DNA of 64,000 nucleotides from Pelomonas cellulosilytica. GTDB taxonomy: Bacteria; Pseudomonadota; Gammaproteobacteria; Burkholderiales; Burkholderiaceae_C. The stretch is taken from contig NZ_JAJTWU010000011.1 in NCBI RefSeq assembly GCF_021353265.1, forward strand, positions 124,001 to 188,000, written 5' to 3'. This document shows positions 48,161 to 58,241 of this stretch, piece by piece (position 1 is the first letter of the stretch; every line of letters begins with the position of its first letter). Under the pieces are notes generated by a model that was not told the DNA's origin, did not search any database, and saw only the letters and a list, made by a program, of their open reading frames with translations. The translations under genes and the position numbers were made by a program.

Positions 48161-49423
48161 ATGCATCCTAATGCCCTGCTGGCGCTCAGCGCCGAGTTGA
48201 TCGCAGCCGTCAACAAGCTCGACGCGCCCGCCGACGGCACCGTCTCCGCCTTCTTTCGTCAACACAAGGCCCTCGGCCAGCGCGAGCGCGCGAGCATTGC
48301 TGAGACCGTCTACGCGATGCTGCGCGAGCGGCCGAAGTTCCAGCATCTCGCCCAGAGCGGTAGCGGCCCGGTGCCGCGGCGACTGGCCATCCTGGCCTGG
48401 CGCGGCAGCGAGAGCTTCCTGCGCGGCGCGCTGACGCCGGTCGAGCAGCAGTGGCTGGAGCAGGTCAACGCCATCGCGCCTGAGACGCTGGCGCCCAAGC
48501 TGCGCCACAACCTGCCGGAGTGGCTGGCCGAGCCGCTGCTGGCCAGGCTTGGCGAGGCCGGGTTCTGGCCGCTGGCCGCAGCGCTGAACGAGCCGGCGCC
48601 GCTGGACCTGCGCGTCAATACGCTCAAGTTGAAGCGCGAGGAGGCGCAAGCACAGTTGAAGGTCGTCGGCATCGATGCCGTGCCGACGCCGTTCTCTCCG
48701 CTGGGCCTGCGCGTCGATGGCAAGCCGGCACTGCACAAACTGGAGCTGTTCACGAGCGGTTCGGTCGAGGTGCAGGACGAGGGCAGCCAGTTGCTCGCGC
48801 TCCTGCTGGCTCCCAAGCGCGGCGAGATGGTCGTGGACTTCTGCGCCGGCGCTGGCGGCAAGACGCTGGCGCTGGGCGCGCTGATGCGAAGCACGGGCCG
48901 GCTCTACGCCTTCGACGTGTCCGGACACCGGCTGGATGCGCTGAAGCCGCGGTTGGCGCGCAGTGGTCTGTCCAACGTCTACCCGGCGCAGATCGCCCAC
49001 GAGCGCGACGACCGCATCAAGCGCCTGGCCGGCAAGATCGACCGCGTGCTGGTGGATGCGCCGTGCTCGGGCCTGGGCACGCTGCGCCGCAACCCGGATC
49101 TGAAATGGCGCCAGTCGCCGCAGGCTGTAGCCGAGCTGCAGGACAAGCAGCGCGCCATCCTCGCCAGTGCGGCGCGGCTCGTGAAGCCCGGCGGTCGGCT
49201 CGTCTATGCCACCTGCAGCCTGTTGGACGCCGAAAACGAGGTCATTGCCGGCGAGTTCGAGGCCGCGCATGCCGACTTCAAGCGGCTGCCTGCCGACGAT
49301 GTGCTGGGCAAGGCGCAGGTCGAGCGAGCTGGGGAACTGGTGGAGAACGGCGCGCTTCGCCTGTGGCCGCATCGTCATGCGACGGACGGCTTCTTCGCGG
49401 TGGCCTGGGAGCGGGCGGCTTGA
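48161..49423 (+). CDS. RsmB/NOP2-family RNA (cytosine-5) methyltransferase
   Basis: A 420-residue SAM enzyme that methylates C5 of cytosine in rRNA. An N-terminal helical region resembling a reduced NusB domain (about 1-75) is followed by a linker and the catalytic Rossmann domain. Catalytic features: VDFCAGAGGKTLALGALM (SAM), DAPCSGLGTLRRNPDLKWR with one cysteine and VYATCSLLDAENE with the second. The pair of Cys fixes the RsmB/RsmF family. The exact rRNA position (967 as for RsmB) cannot be shown from sequence. Confidence 0.9.
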   Translation: MHPNALLALSAELIAAVNKLDAPADGTVSAFFRQHKALGQRERASIAETVYAMLRERPKFQHLAQSGSGPVPRRLAILAWRGSESFLRGALTPVEQQWLEQVNAIAPETLAPKLRHNLPEWLAEPLLARLGEAGFWPLAAALNEPAPLDLRVNTLKLKREEAQAQLKVVGIDAVPTPFSPLGLRVDGKPALHKLELFTSGSVEVQDEGSQLLALLLAPKRGEMVVDFCAGAGGKTLALGALMRSTGRLYAFDVSGHRLDALKPRLARSGLSNVYPAQIAHERDDRIKRLAGKIDRVLVDAPCSGLGTLRRNPDLKWRQSPQAVAELQDKQRAILASAARLVKPGGRLVYATCSLLDAENEVIAGEFEAAHADFKRLPADDVLGKAQVERAGELVENGALRLWPHRHATDGFFAVAWERAA

Positions 49424-49483
49424 CCGGCGTCAAGAAAATGACGCTGCATTGCACGCGGTTGCACGATTGAGGTGCTAGCGGCC

Positions 49484-49512
49484 CCTTGTTTTTGGGGGGC
49501 TCCCTCTACAAT
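49484..49512 (+). promoter_or_regulatory. Candidate sigma-70-type promoter of the desaturase gene
   Basis: TACAAT at 49507-49512 is a good -10 hexamer. Upstream there is TTGTTT (49486-49491, 15-base spacer) or CTTGTT (49485-49490, 16-base spacer). It lies 46 bp before the desaturase ATG in the only A/T-rich stretch of the gap. Spacing is suboptimal. Confidence 0.4.
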
Positions 49513-49557
49513 CGAAGTTCCCTTGCATGCCCCGGATGGGGTGAGGTCCCGCACGCA

Positions 49558-50769
49558 ATGAACGAATTCCTGAACGCGCTGTTGAACTGGCTGGAAAACG
49601 GCCTGGCGAACTTCAGTGCCTGGCAGCTCGTGGTGTTCACGCTGGTTGTGACGCACATCACGATCGCTGCAGTCACCATCTTCCTGCACCGTTCGCAAGC
49701 CCACCGCGCGCTCGACCTCGGGCCCATTCCGTCGCACTTCTTCCGCTTCTGGCTGTGGCTGACCACCGGCATGGTCACGAAGGAATGGGTGGCCATCCAC
49801 CGCAAGCACCACGCCAAGTGCGAGACCGAGGAAGACCCGCACAGCCCGCAGACTCGTGGCCTGAAGAAGGTTATGGCCGAGGGTGCCGAGCTCTACCGCG
49901 CCGAAGCCAAGAATGCCGAGACCATCGCCAAGTACAGCCGCGGAACGCCGGACGACTGGATCGAGCGCAACCTCTACACCAAGTACAGCTGGCAGGGTGT
50001 CGCGCTGATGCTGATCATCAACGTGACGCTGTTCGGTGCCATCGGCGCCACCATCTGGGCGATCCAGATGGCGTGGATCCCGTTCTGGGCCGCTGGCATC
50101 GTCAACGGCGTCGGCCACTACTGGGGCTATCGGAACTTCGAGGCACCTGATGCGTCGACCAACCTGATTCCCTGGACGCTGATCATCGGCGGCGAGGAAC
50201 TGCACAACAACCATCACACTTACCCGACGTCGGCCAAGTTCTCGGTCAAGCCGTACGAGTTCGACATCGGCTGGGTGTACATCCGCGGCATGGAAATGCT
50301 GGGCTGGGCCAAGGTTCGCAAGACCGCGCCGAAGCTGAGCCTGGGTGAGATCAAGCCGGCCGATGCGCGCACGCTGGAAGCGTTGATTGCCAACCGCTAT
50401 GAGGTCATGGCGACCTATGCCCGTGGCCTGAAGTCGGCCTGTGAGGCCGAACTGGCCCGCATCAAGGCCGAGGGTGGCAAGCACAGCGAGCGCATCGCCC
50501 AGCTGAAGCTGGCCAAGCGCTGGATGCACCGCGATGAAGAGCGCATCCCGGCCGATCTGCACGGCCCGCTGGCCCATGCCCGTGCCGCGAGTCCCGTCAT
50601 CGACAAGCTCGTGACGATGCGCGAGGAGCTGCGCCAGTTGTGGACGCGCACCAACGTGTCGGCCGAGCAGCTGGTGGCCGACCTGCAGGCCTGGTGCCGT
50701 CGTGCCGAAGAAAGCGGCATCGCCGAGTTGCAGGCCTTCTCGATGCGCCTGCGTGCGGTGCACGCCTAA
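49558..50769 (+). CDS. Acyl-lipid/acyl-CoA delta-9-type fatty acid desaturase
   Basis: A 403-residue membrane-bound di-iron desaturase. The three histidine boxes are HRSQAHR (44-50), HRKHHAK (81-87) and ELHNNHH (about 214-220). Membrane segments surround boxes one and three. It would introduce a double bond in membrane fatty acids and so help adjust fluidity. After about residue 290 there is a ~110-residue helical extension rich in Arg, Glu and Ala (EALIANRYEVMATYARGLK and REELRQLWTRTNVSAEQL) beyond the catalytic core. A candidate promoter and a strong terminator flank it, so it is monocistronic. Confidence 0.92.
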   Translation: MNEFLNALLNWLENGLANFSAWQLVVFTLVVTHITIAAVTIFLHRSQAHRALDLGPIPSHFFRFWLWLTTGMVTKEWVAIHRKHHAKCETEEDPHSPQTRGLKKVMAEGAELYRAEAKNAETIAKYSRGTPDDWIERNLYTKYSWQGVALMLIINVTLFGAIGATIWAIQMAWIPFWAAGIVNGVGHYWGYRNFEAPDASTNLIPWTLIIGGEELHNNHHTYPTSAKFSVKPYEFDIGWVYIRGMEMLGWAKVRKTAPKLSLGEIKPADARTLEALIANRYEVMATYARGLKSACEAELARIKAEGGKHSERIAQLKLAKRWMHRDEERIPADLHGPLAHARAASPVIDKLVTMREELRQLWTRTNVSAEQLVADLQAWCRRAEESGIAELQAFSMRLRAVHA

Positions 50770-50788
50770 GTCTGCGTTTCACCGCGTA

Positions 50789-50818
50789 AAGGGCGCCCAT
50801 TCGAGGCGCCCTTTTTTC
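50789..50818 (+). terminator. Rho-independent terminator after the desaturase gene
   Basis: A 9-bp stem AAGGGCGCC/GGCGCCCTT with a 7-base loop is followed by TTTTTTCTT. It starts 20 bp after the desaturase stop. Confidence 0.93.
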
Positions 50819-50869
50819 TTGCGTGGCCTAGACTTGTTGCTGCCTTCATCCACAACTTGGAGCCATGCC

Positions 50870-51364
50870 ATGAAGTATCGCCACGCCATTGCATGGGGCC
50901 TGCTGGCCCTGGCCGCCGCCGCGCGCGCCGACGTGAAGGTGAACTTCGTCAACCCGGACAAGTTCATCGACATCAAGGACAACACCGGGTTCGCCGACAA
51001 GGACGTGCTCACGCAGATCGAGGCACATCTGGTGGCGCAGGCGCAGAAGTTCCTGCCCGGCCAGGACGTGACGATCAATGTGACCGACATCGACCTTGCG
51101 GGCAACGTGGAGCCGTTCGGCCACAGTGTCCAGTGGGTGCGTGTCATGCGCCGGGTGACGCTGCCGGCCATCACGCTGAACTACGAGGTCAGCCAGGCCG
51201 GGCAGGTGGTACGCAAGGGTGACGCCCGGCTGCGCGACATGAACTACCAGGACGGCGTGAACAGCTACTTCAGCGGTGAGCCGCTCAGGTACGAGAAGCA
51301 CATGATCGATCGGTGGTTCCAGGACGAGTTCGGCACCAAAGTCGCTGCCGCATCACCCCGTTGA
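50870..51364 (+). CDS. DUF3016 exported protein
   Basis: A 164-residue secreted protein with a signal peptide at residues 1-18 (ending AAARA). The body has VNFVNPDKFIDIKD, VTINVTDIDLAGNVEPFG and a C-terminal YEKHMIDRWFQDEFG, which match the DUF3016 family found in proteobacteria. No catalytic residues are evident; the beta-rich pattern suggests a small periplasmic domain. TTGGAG precedes the ATG by 7 bases. The gene stands alone between two terminators. Confidence 0.82.
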   Translation: MKYRHAIAWGLLALAAAARADVKVNFVNPDKFIDIKDNTGFADKDVLTQIEAHLVAQAQKFLPGQDVTINVTDIDLAGNVEPFGHSVQWVRVMRRVTLPAITLNYEVSQAGQVVRKGDARLRDMNYQDGVNSYFSGEPLRYEKHMIDRWFQDEFGTKVAAASPR

Positions 51365-51375
51365 GGCGCCCCAAA

Positions 51376-51414
51376 AGCAAAACCCGCCGGCGTTGCCGCT
51401 CGGCGGGTTTTGCT
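51376..51414. terminator. Strong bidirectional terminator (DUF3016 gene / rpmG)
   Basis: AGCAAAACCCGCCG and CGGCGGGTTTTGCT form a perfect 14-bp stem with an 11-base loop. The AAAA/TTTT within the outer stem gives a U-run for either strand, so it serves both the DUF3016 gene and the convergent rpmB-rpmG unit. Confidence 0.9.
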
Positions 51415-51452
51415 TGGCTTGAAGCGCGATTGGCGGCAGGCGCCGCCTGCAG

Positions 51453-51623
51453 TCACTTCAGCTTGATTTCCTTGTACAGGACGTGCTTGCGCGCCTTCGG
51501 GTCGAATTTCATGAATTCGAGCTTTTCGGGCGTGGTCTTCTTGTTCTTGTTCGTCGTGTAGAAGTGGCCGGTGCCCGCGGTGGACTCCAGCTTGATCTTT
51601 TCGCGGCCGCCTTTGGATGCCAT
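51453..51623 (-). CDS. rpmG: 50S ribosomal protein L33
   Basis: A 56-residue ribosomal protein beginning [20 protein letters not shown] and ending VLYKEIKLK, clearly L33. It has no CxxC zinc pairs, so it is the zinc-independent form. It lies 35 bp after rpmB on the same strand and ends at the shared terminator. Ribosomal large subunit, near the E site. Confidence 0.96.
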   Translation of the reverse strand: MASKGGREKIKLESTAGTGHFYTTNKNKKTTPEKLEFMKFDPKARKHVLYKEIKLK

Positions 51624-51658
51624 GGTCGTATTCCTTCGGTTGTGTCAGTGAACGACGA

Positions 51659-51892
51659 TCAGAGCTCGCCCTTGGCGCGCAGATCGGCGACGACCTGGTC
51701 GATGCCGACCTTGTCGATCAAACGCAGAGCGGCGTTGCTGATGCGCAGGCGCACCCAGCGGTTCTCGGACTCCACCCAGAAACGGCGGTATTGCAAGTTC
51801 GGCAGGAACCGACGCTTGGTTTTGTTGTTGGCGTGGGAAACGTTGTTCCCGACCATGGGCTTCTTGCCCGTGACTTGACAGACGCGTGCCAT
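51659..51892 (-). CDS. rpmB: 50S ribosomal protein L28
   Basis: A 77-residue ribosomal protein starting [20 protein letters not shown], with [30 protein letters not shown], the standard L28 sequence. It lacks zinc-binding cysteine pairs. It precedes rpmG as in most proteobacteria. The start is fixed by homology; the frame is open upstream without support. Confidence 0.96.
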   Translation of the reverse strand: MARVCQVTGKKPMVGNNVSHANNKTKRRFLPNLQYRRFWVESENRWVRLRISNAALRLIDKVGIDQVVADLRAKGEL

Positions 51893-52054
51893 TGACGCTC
51901 TCCGGTTTGACTTCTCTGACCAGCCGCCGCGACACCCGTCGCGAGCAGCCCTTTGACCGCAATGCCTGCTAGCCCCGGGCTCCGAGAGTCCGGGTGCGGT
52001 CCATCCGGCAGGCAAGCCCGCGAGTATAGCGGCAATCCCCCCGTCTGGCGAGTT

Positions 52055-53074
<1,020 letters not shown>

Positions 53075-53176
53075 CTAACCCGGAGCTTCGGAGCGCGCCA
53101 CGGTGTGCACAATGCACGCCATTCTAGGCAGGCGTGCAATTTGCCACCTGCGGGGGCGCAAAACAGGAGGATGTAT

Positions 53177-53845
53177 ATGGCGATGATTTCCAACCTGGAC
53201 CTGATCCGCCGGGTTCCGCTGTTCTCGATGCTGACGACGGATCAGGCGCAGTCCATCGCGGACAGTGTCGTGAAGCGGCGTTTCAAGCGCGGCGAACTGA
53301 TCGTGGAGCAGGGTACCAAGTCGAATGCTCTGTTCATTCTGCTCAACGGCCGGGCACGCGTGCTGACCGCCGACCATCGCGGCCGCGAGGTCATCCTGGC
53401 CGTGCTGCAGTCTGGCGACTACGTCGGCGAGATGAGTCTGATCGACAACGAGCCTCATTCCGCCACCGTGCGCGCCGAGGTGCAGACCGACATGCTGGTG
53501 CTGGGGCGTCTCGAGTTCGCGCGTTGCCTGCCGGAGAGCAGCAGCCTGGCCTACGGCATCCTTCGCGGGCTCGTCGCCCGGCTGCGCAATGCCGACCGGC
53601 AGATCGAATCCCTCGCGCTGCTGGACGTATACGGCCGCGTGGCGCGCACGCTGCTCGATATGGCCGAGGACGAGAAGGGCATCAAGCTCATCCGCGGCAA
53701 GGTGTCGCGCCAGGACATGGCCAAGGTCGTTGGCGCGTCACGTGAGATGGTCAGCCGGGTCATGAAGGACCTGGAGGAGCGCGGCGTCATCGAGACGCTG
53801 GAGAACGGCTCGGTCGTCATCAAGGAACGGCTGACCCACGATTGA
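53177..53845 (+). CDS. Crp/Fnr-family transcriptional regulator
   Basis: A 222-residue regulator with a cyclic-nucleotide-binding-like domain ([22 protein letters not shown], in the place of the cAMP phosphate cassette) and a C-terminal winged helix with the recognition helix in [27 protein letters not shown]. The N-terminal Cys cluster of FNR is absent, so it does not carry an Fe-S sensor. The start at 53177 follows a strong CAGGAGG six bases upstream; nearby in-frame ATGs at 53171 and 53183 are weaker. It is 52 bp upstream of ftsK. Effector unknown. Confidence 0.88.
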   Translation: MAMISNLDLIRRVPLFSMLTTDQAQSIADSVVKRRFKRGELIVEQGTKSNALFILLNGRARVLTADHRGREVILAVLQSGDYVGEMSLIDNEPHSATVRAEVQTDMLVLGRLEFARCLPESSSLAYGILRGLVARLRNADRQIESLALLDVYGRVARTLLDMAEDEKGIKLIRGKVSRQDMAKVVGASREMVSRVMKDLEERGVIETLENGSVVIKERLTHD

Positions 53846-53897
53846 TCCGGATACAGCTTCGCCGGCCCGCGATGGGCTGGCGCGGCACAATGCCCGG

Positions 53898-56279
53898 ATG
53901 AGTTTTCCCCTTGGTTCCCTGCTGGGCGGCGATGGCGCCGCCAGCGAACCCGCCGCCCCGGCCAAGTCCCCCCGCCGCCAGGCGCCCAAGACACGAGATG
54001 CCGCACCGGCATCGGCGGCCTCGCGCCTGCTGCGCACGCCGCTGTGGCTGGCGCTGAGCGCGCTGCTGCTGGCGCTGCTGGTGCTGGCGATGGCCACGCA
54101 CGACCTGCGCGACGCGGCCTTCACGACCAGCGGCCAGCGCGACCTCGTCGGCAACCGCGTCGGCAGCTTCGGCGCGTGGCTGTCGGACGGGCTGCTCTTC
54201 GTCTTCGGCTTTTCGGCCTGGTGGCTGCCGCTACTCGCGCTGCGGGCATGGTTGCGCGGCCTGGCCGGCCTGCTGCGGCATGACGTGGCTGTCGTGCCTC
54301 GCTGGAGTCAGCGGGCGCGCTGGTGGGCGGGTGTGCTGCTGTTGCTGGGCGCCAGTTGCGCGCTGGAGTGGAGTCGGCTCTACGCCGTCGAGCCACGGCT
54401 GCCCGGTCATGCCGGCGGCATCGTCGGCTACCTGCTGGGCCCGCTGGGCATGAAGGGGCTGGGCTTTGCCGGCTCCGGTGTCGTTTGGATCGTGCTGTTG
54501 CTGACCGGCATGTCGTGGGCGCTGCGCTTCTCATGGGGTCAACTGGCCGAACGCATCGGCGAGCGCATCGAGCAGTTGCGCGAGAAGCGCATCGAACAGC
54601 GCGAGATGAAAGCGGATCAGAAGGCCGGCGAGCGCGCCGTTAAGGAGCGCGAGCAGGAGGTCGAGGTTGAGCGCCAGATCGAGCGGCAGGTGGAGGCCGA
54701 GCACGCGCCGCTGGTCATCGAGGCGCCGGTTGTCGAGGTGCCGCAGTCCACGCGCGTCGCCAAGGAGCGCCAGCAGACGCTGTTCGCCGACGTGGGCGAC
54801 GCTAAGCTGCCGCAGGTCGACCTGCTGGACGCCGCACCGGGCCGCCAGGAGACCGTCACGCCCGAGTCGCTGGAGATGACAAGCCGGCTCATCGAGAAGA
54901 AGCTGCGCGACTTTGGCGTGGAGGTTCACGTCGTCGCCGCGTCGCCCGGCCCGGTCATCACGCGTTACGAGATCGAGCCGGCCACCGGCGTGAAGGGCTC
55001 GCAGGTCGTCAACCTGGCCAAGGACCTGGCGCGCAGCTTGAGCCTCGTGTCCATCCGCGTGGTCGAGACGATCCCGGGCAAGAACTACATGGCGCTGGAG
55101 CTGCCCAATGCACGCCGGCAGACCATCCGCTTGTCCGAGATCCTCGGCTCGCAGGTCTACGCCGACGCCGCGTCCCAGCTGACGATGGGCCTGGGCAAGG
55201 ACATCGTTGGCCTGCCGGTCGTGGCCGACCTCGCCAAGATGCCGCACTGCCTAGTGGCCGGCACGACCGGGTCGGGCAAGTCGGTGGGCATCAACGCGAT
55301 GATCCTCAGCCTGCTCTACAAGGCCGAGGCGCGCGACGTGCGCCTCATCCTCATCGACCCCAAGATGCTGGAGATGAGCGTCTACGAGGGTATCCCGCAC
55401 CTGCTGGCGCCGGTCGTGACGGACATGAAGCAGGCCGGCAACGCGTTGAACTGGTGTGTCGGCGAGATGGAGCGGCGCTACAAGCTCATGTCCAAGATGG
55501 GCGTGCGCAACCTGGCCGGCTACAACAAGAAGCTCGACGAGGCCAAGGCCAATGGCGTCAGCATCCCCAACCCGTTTAGCCTGACGCCCGAGGAGCCCGA
55601 GCCGCTGGAGCGCCTGCCGTTCATCGTCGTCGTCATCGACGAGCTGGCCGACCTGATGATGGTCGTCGGCAAGAAGATCGAAGAGCTGATCGCCCGCCTC
55701 GCGCAGAAGGCGCGTGCGGCCGGCATCCACCTGATCCTGGCCACGCAGCGGCCGTCGGTGGACGTCATCACCGGTCTCATCAAGGCCAACATCCCGACGC
55801 GGCTATCCTTCCAGGTCAGCAGCAAGATCGACAGTCGCACCATCCTCGACCAGATGGGCGCCGAGGCGCTGCTGGGCATGGGCGACATGCTCTACATGCC
55901 CTCCGGCACCGGCCTGCCGATCCGCGTTCACGGCGCCTTTGTCAGTGACGACGAGGTGCACCGTGTCGTCGAGTACATCAAATCGCAGGGCGAGCCGAAC
56001 TACATCGAAGGCATCCTGGAAGGTGGTGTGCTGGACGACCTCGGCAGCGAGGCGCCGGCACCGGGCGAATCCAATGGCGAGGCCGACCCGATGTACGACC
56101 AGGCAGTCGCTATCGTCCTACAGCACCGCAAGGCCTCGATCTCACTCGTGCAGCGCCACCTGCGCATAGGCTACAACCGCGCCGCGCGACTACTGGAGCA
56201 GATGGAGAAGTCCGGCCTCGTCGGTGCGCTGGCGTCCAATGGCAGCCGTGAACTGATCATCCCCAAACGTGACGAATAG
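53898..56279 (+). CDS. ftsK: DNA translocase FtsK
   Basis: FtsK anchors at the septum and pumps DNA toward the dif site during division. The 793-residue protein has four predicted N-terminal helices (about 45-215), a charged linker rich in Glu/Arg (about 220-300), the RecA-like motor with Walker [13 protein letters not shown] (about 455-466) and Walker [16 protein letters not shown], and a C-terminal gamma winged helix (about 730-793) that reads KOPS sites. The linker is short compared with E. coli FtsK, as is usual in other bacteria. Confidence 0.96.
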   Translation: MSFPLGSLLGGDGAASEPAAPAKSPRRQAPKTRDAAPASAASRLLRTPLWLALSALLLALLVLAMATHDLRDAAFTTSGQRDLVGNRVGSFGAWLSDGLLFVFGFSAWWLPLLALRAWLRGLAGLLRHDVAVVPRWSQRARWWAGVLLLLGASCALEWSRLYAVEPRLPGHAGGIVGYLLGPLGMKGLGFAGSGVVWIVLLLTGMSWALRFSWGQLAERIGERIEQLREKRIEQREMKADQKAGERAVKEREQEVEVERQIERQVEAEHAPLVIEAPVVEVPQSTRVAKERQQTLFADVGDAKLPQVDLLDAAPGRQETVTPESLEMTSRLIEKKLRDFGVEVHVVAASPGPVITRYEIEPATGVKGSQVVNLAKDLARSLSLVSIRVVETIPGKNYMALELPNARRQTIRLSEILGSQVYADAASQLTMGLGKDIVGLPVVADLAKMPHCLVAGTTGSGKSVGINAMILSLLYKAEARDVRLILIDPKMLEMSVYEGIPHLLAPVVTDMKQAGNALNWCVGEMERRYKLMSKMGVRNLAGYNKKLDEAKANGVSIPNPFSLTPEEPEPLERLPFIVVVIDELADLMMVVGKKIEELIARLAQKARAAGIHLILATQRPSVDVITGLIKANIPTRLSFQVSSKIDSRTILDQMGAEALLGMGDMLYMPSGTGLPIRVHGAFVSDDEVHRVVEYIKSQGEPNYIEGILEGGVLDDLGSEAPAPGESNGEADPMYDQAVAIVLQHRKASISLVQRHLRIGYNRAARLLEQMEKSGLVGALASNGSRELIIPKRDE

Positions 56280-56289
56280 CCCGAGACGA

Positions 56290-56895
56290 ATGAAGAAGCT
56301 CCTGATCGCCCTGACGCTGCTATCGAGCGGCCTGGCGCATGCCGACGCGGTTGATGCGCTGCGCGATTTCGCGCGCGACGTGAAGAGCGGCAAGGCCAAC
56401 TTCACGCAGACCGTCACGGCGCCCGACGGCAAGCGCAAGAAAACATCGTCCGGCAGCTTCGAGTTCGAGCGCCCCAACCGTTTCCGCTTCGTCTACGCCA
56501 AGCCTTTCGAGCAAACCATCGTCGCAGACGGCAGCAAGGTTTGGATCTACGACGCGGACCTGAATCAGGCCAGCTCCCGCAAGCTGGCCGATGCGCTGGG
56601 CGCCACGCCCGCCGCGTTGCTGGCCGGCGCCAACCTGGAGCGCGACTTCACGCTGAAGGCCTTGCCGGTCGATGGTGGCATCGATTGGGTGCAGGCCGTG
56701 CCGCGGCAGGCCGAGTCGACTATCCAGTTGCTGAAGCTCGGCTTCAAGGGCAAGGAGCTCGCGGCGATGGAGATCGTCGACGGCTTCGGTCAACGTTCGC
56801 GACTGGACTTCAGCGCCGTGCAGGCCAATGTGCCGGTCACGGCGGATCGTTTCCAGTTCAAGCTGCCGGCGGGCGCGGACCTGATCGAGCAGTGA
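56290..56895 (+). CDS. lolA: Outer-membrane lipoprotein chaperone LolA
   Basis: LolA carries lipoproteins across the periplasm from LolCDE to LolB. The 201-residue protein has a signal peptide (residues 1-18, ending AHADA) and the LolA pattern: FTQTVTAPDGKRKKTSSGSFEFERPNRFRFVYAKPFEQTIVADGSKVWIYDADLNQ. It lies 10 bp after ftsK, the conserved ftsK-lolA-rarA order. The start ATG 56290 begins the signal peptide. Confidence 0.95.
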   Translation: MKKLLIALTLLSSGLAHADAVDALRDFARDVKSGKANFTQTVTAPDGKRKKTSSGSFEFERPNRFRFVYAKPFEQTIVADGSKVWIYDADLNQASSRKLADALGATPAALLAGANLERDFTLKALPVDGGIDWVQAVPRQAESTIQLLKLGFKGKELAAMEIVDGFGQRSRLDFSAVQANVPVTADRFQFKLPAGADLIEQ

Positions 56896-58241
56896 GCGCT
56901 TCGTCCCACGGATCGCTGTTCGACGACGAACCGCTGCCCGGCGCGACGCCAGCTCCCGCGGCGCCGCAGGCCGGCATTCCGCTGGCAGAACGCTTGCGGC
57001 CCAAGACGCTCGACGAGGTCATCGGCCAGCGTCACCTGCTAGGCCCTGGCATGCCGCTGCGCGTCGCGTTCGACGCCGGCCGGCTGCACAGCATGATCCT
57101 GTGGGGCCCTCCGGGCGTCGGCAAGACGACGTTGGCGCGGCTGATGGCCGGTGCCTTCGATGCGCAGTTCATCGCAATCTCGGCCGTGCTGGGCGGCGTC
57201 AAGGAGATCCGCGAGGCGGTGGAGCGCGCCCAGGTTGCCGCGGCGCAGGGGCGGCGCACCGTCGTCTTCGTCGACGAGGTGCACCGCTTCAACAAATCAC
57301 AGCAGGATGCCTTCCTGCCGCATGTCGAAGCAGGACTCTTCACCTTCATCGGCGCGACGACGGAGAACCCCAGCTTCGAGGTCAACTCGGCGCTGTTGTC
57401 GCGCGCCACCGTGCAGGTGCTGAAGAGCTTGGATGCCGACGAGCTGGGCCAGCTCATCGCCCGCGGCGCGACCGAGCTGGGCGTGCCGGAGCCGACGCCC
57501 GAGGCCGCGCAGCGCCTCATCGGCTATGCGGACGGCGACGCGCGCCGGCTGCTGAACGCCTTCGACACGGCGGCGTCGCTGGCGCAGGGCTCTGCCATAG
57601 ACGAGGCCTTGCTGGAGCGGGCGCTCGGCGAGCAGCTGCGACGGTATGACAAGGGCGGCGACCAGTTCTACGACGTCATCAGCGCGCTGCACAAGTCCGT
57701 ACGCGGCAGCCATCCGGACGGCGCGCTGTACTGGTTCGCGCGAATGCTGGACGGTGGCGTGGACGCCCGCTACATCTGCCGCCGCCTGATCCGCATGGCC
57801 AGCGAGGACATCGGCTTGGCTGACCCGCGCGCGCTGCGCATAACGCTGGACGCCGCCGAGGCTTACGAGCGTCTGGGCACGCCCGAGGGCGAGCTGGCGC
57901 TGGCCGAGGCCGTCGTCTATCTCGCGGTGGCGCCGAAGTCCAACGCCGTCTACAAAGCCTTCAACGAGGTGCGCGCCTTCGTCAAACAGGACCAGAGCCG
58001 GCCGGTGCCGGTGCACCTGCGCAATGCGCCGACCAAGCTGATGAAGGAGCTCGGCTACGGCAAGGCCTATCGCTACGCGCATGACGAGCCCAACGCGTAT
58101 GCCGCCGGCGAGCAGTACCTGCCCGATGGGCTGGAGGCCGTGCGCTGGTACGCTCCCGTGCCACGCGGGCTGGAGCTGCGCATTGCCGACAAGCTCGCTG
58201 AGCTGCGCCGGCTGGACGATGAAGCGTCTGGCGCGGCTTAG
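56892..58241 (+). CDS. rarA: Replication-associated recombination protein A (MgsA/RarA)
   Basis: RarA is a clamp-loader-related AAA+ ATPase acting at stalled replication forks. The 449-residue sequence has an N-terminal SSB-interaction-like leader, LAERLRPKTLDEVIGQRHLLG, Walker A GPPGVGKTTLARL (about 71-83), Walker B VVFVDEVHRFNKSQQDAFLP, sensor FIGATTENPSFE, and a C-terminal tetramerisation domain (DGALYWFARMLDGGVDARYICRRLIRMASEDIG). The GTG at 56892 overlaps the lolA stop as GTGA and is the only start giving the family N-terminus. Confidence 0.95.
   Translation: MSASSHGSLFDDEPLPGATPAPAAPQAGIPLAERLRPKTLDEVIGQRHLLGPGMPLRVAFDAGRLHSMILWGPPGVGKTTLARLMAGAFDAQFIAISAVLGGVKEIREAVERAQVAAAQGRRTVVFVDEVHRFNKSQQDAFLPHVEAGLFTFIGATTENPSFEVNSALLSRATVQVLKSLDADELGQLIARGATELGVPEPTPEAAQRLIGYADGDARRLLNAFDTAASLAQGSAIDEALLERALGEQLRRYDKGGDQFYDVISALHKSVRGSHPDGALYWFARMLDGGVDARYICRRLIRMASEDIGLADPRALRITLDAAEAYERLGTPEGELALAEAVVYLAVAPKSNAVYKAFNEVRAFVKQDQSRPVPVHLRNAPTKLMKELGYGKAYRYAHDEPNAYAAGEQYLPDGLEAVRWYAPVPRGLELRIADKLAELRRLDDEASGAA

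Noticed and set aside
49481-49502. GCCCC-TTGTTTTT-GGGGGC as a terminator of the upstream methyltransferase
   Set aside because: The T-run is inside the loop and no U-tract follows the stem, so it cannot act as a Rho-independent terminator.
53846-53897. Imperfect GCCGGCCC/GGGCTGGC pairing between the Crp/Fnr gene and ftsK
   Set aside because: The stem has a mismatch and no T-run follows; too weak to call.
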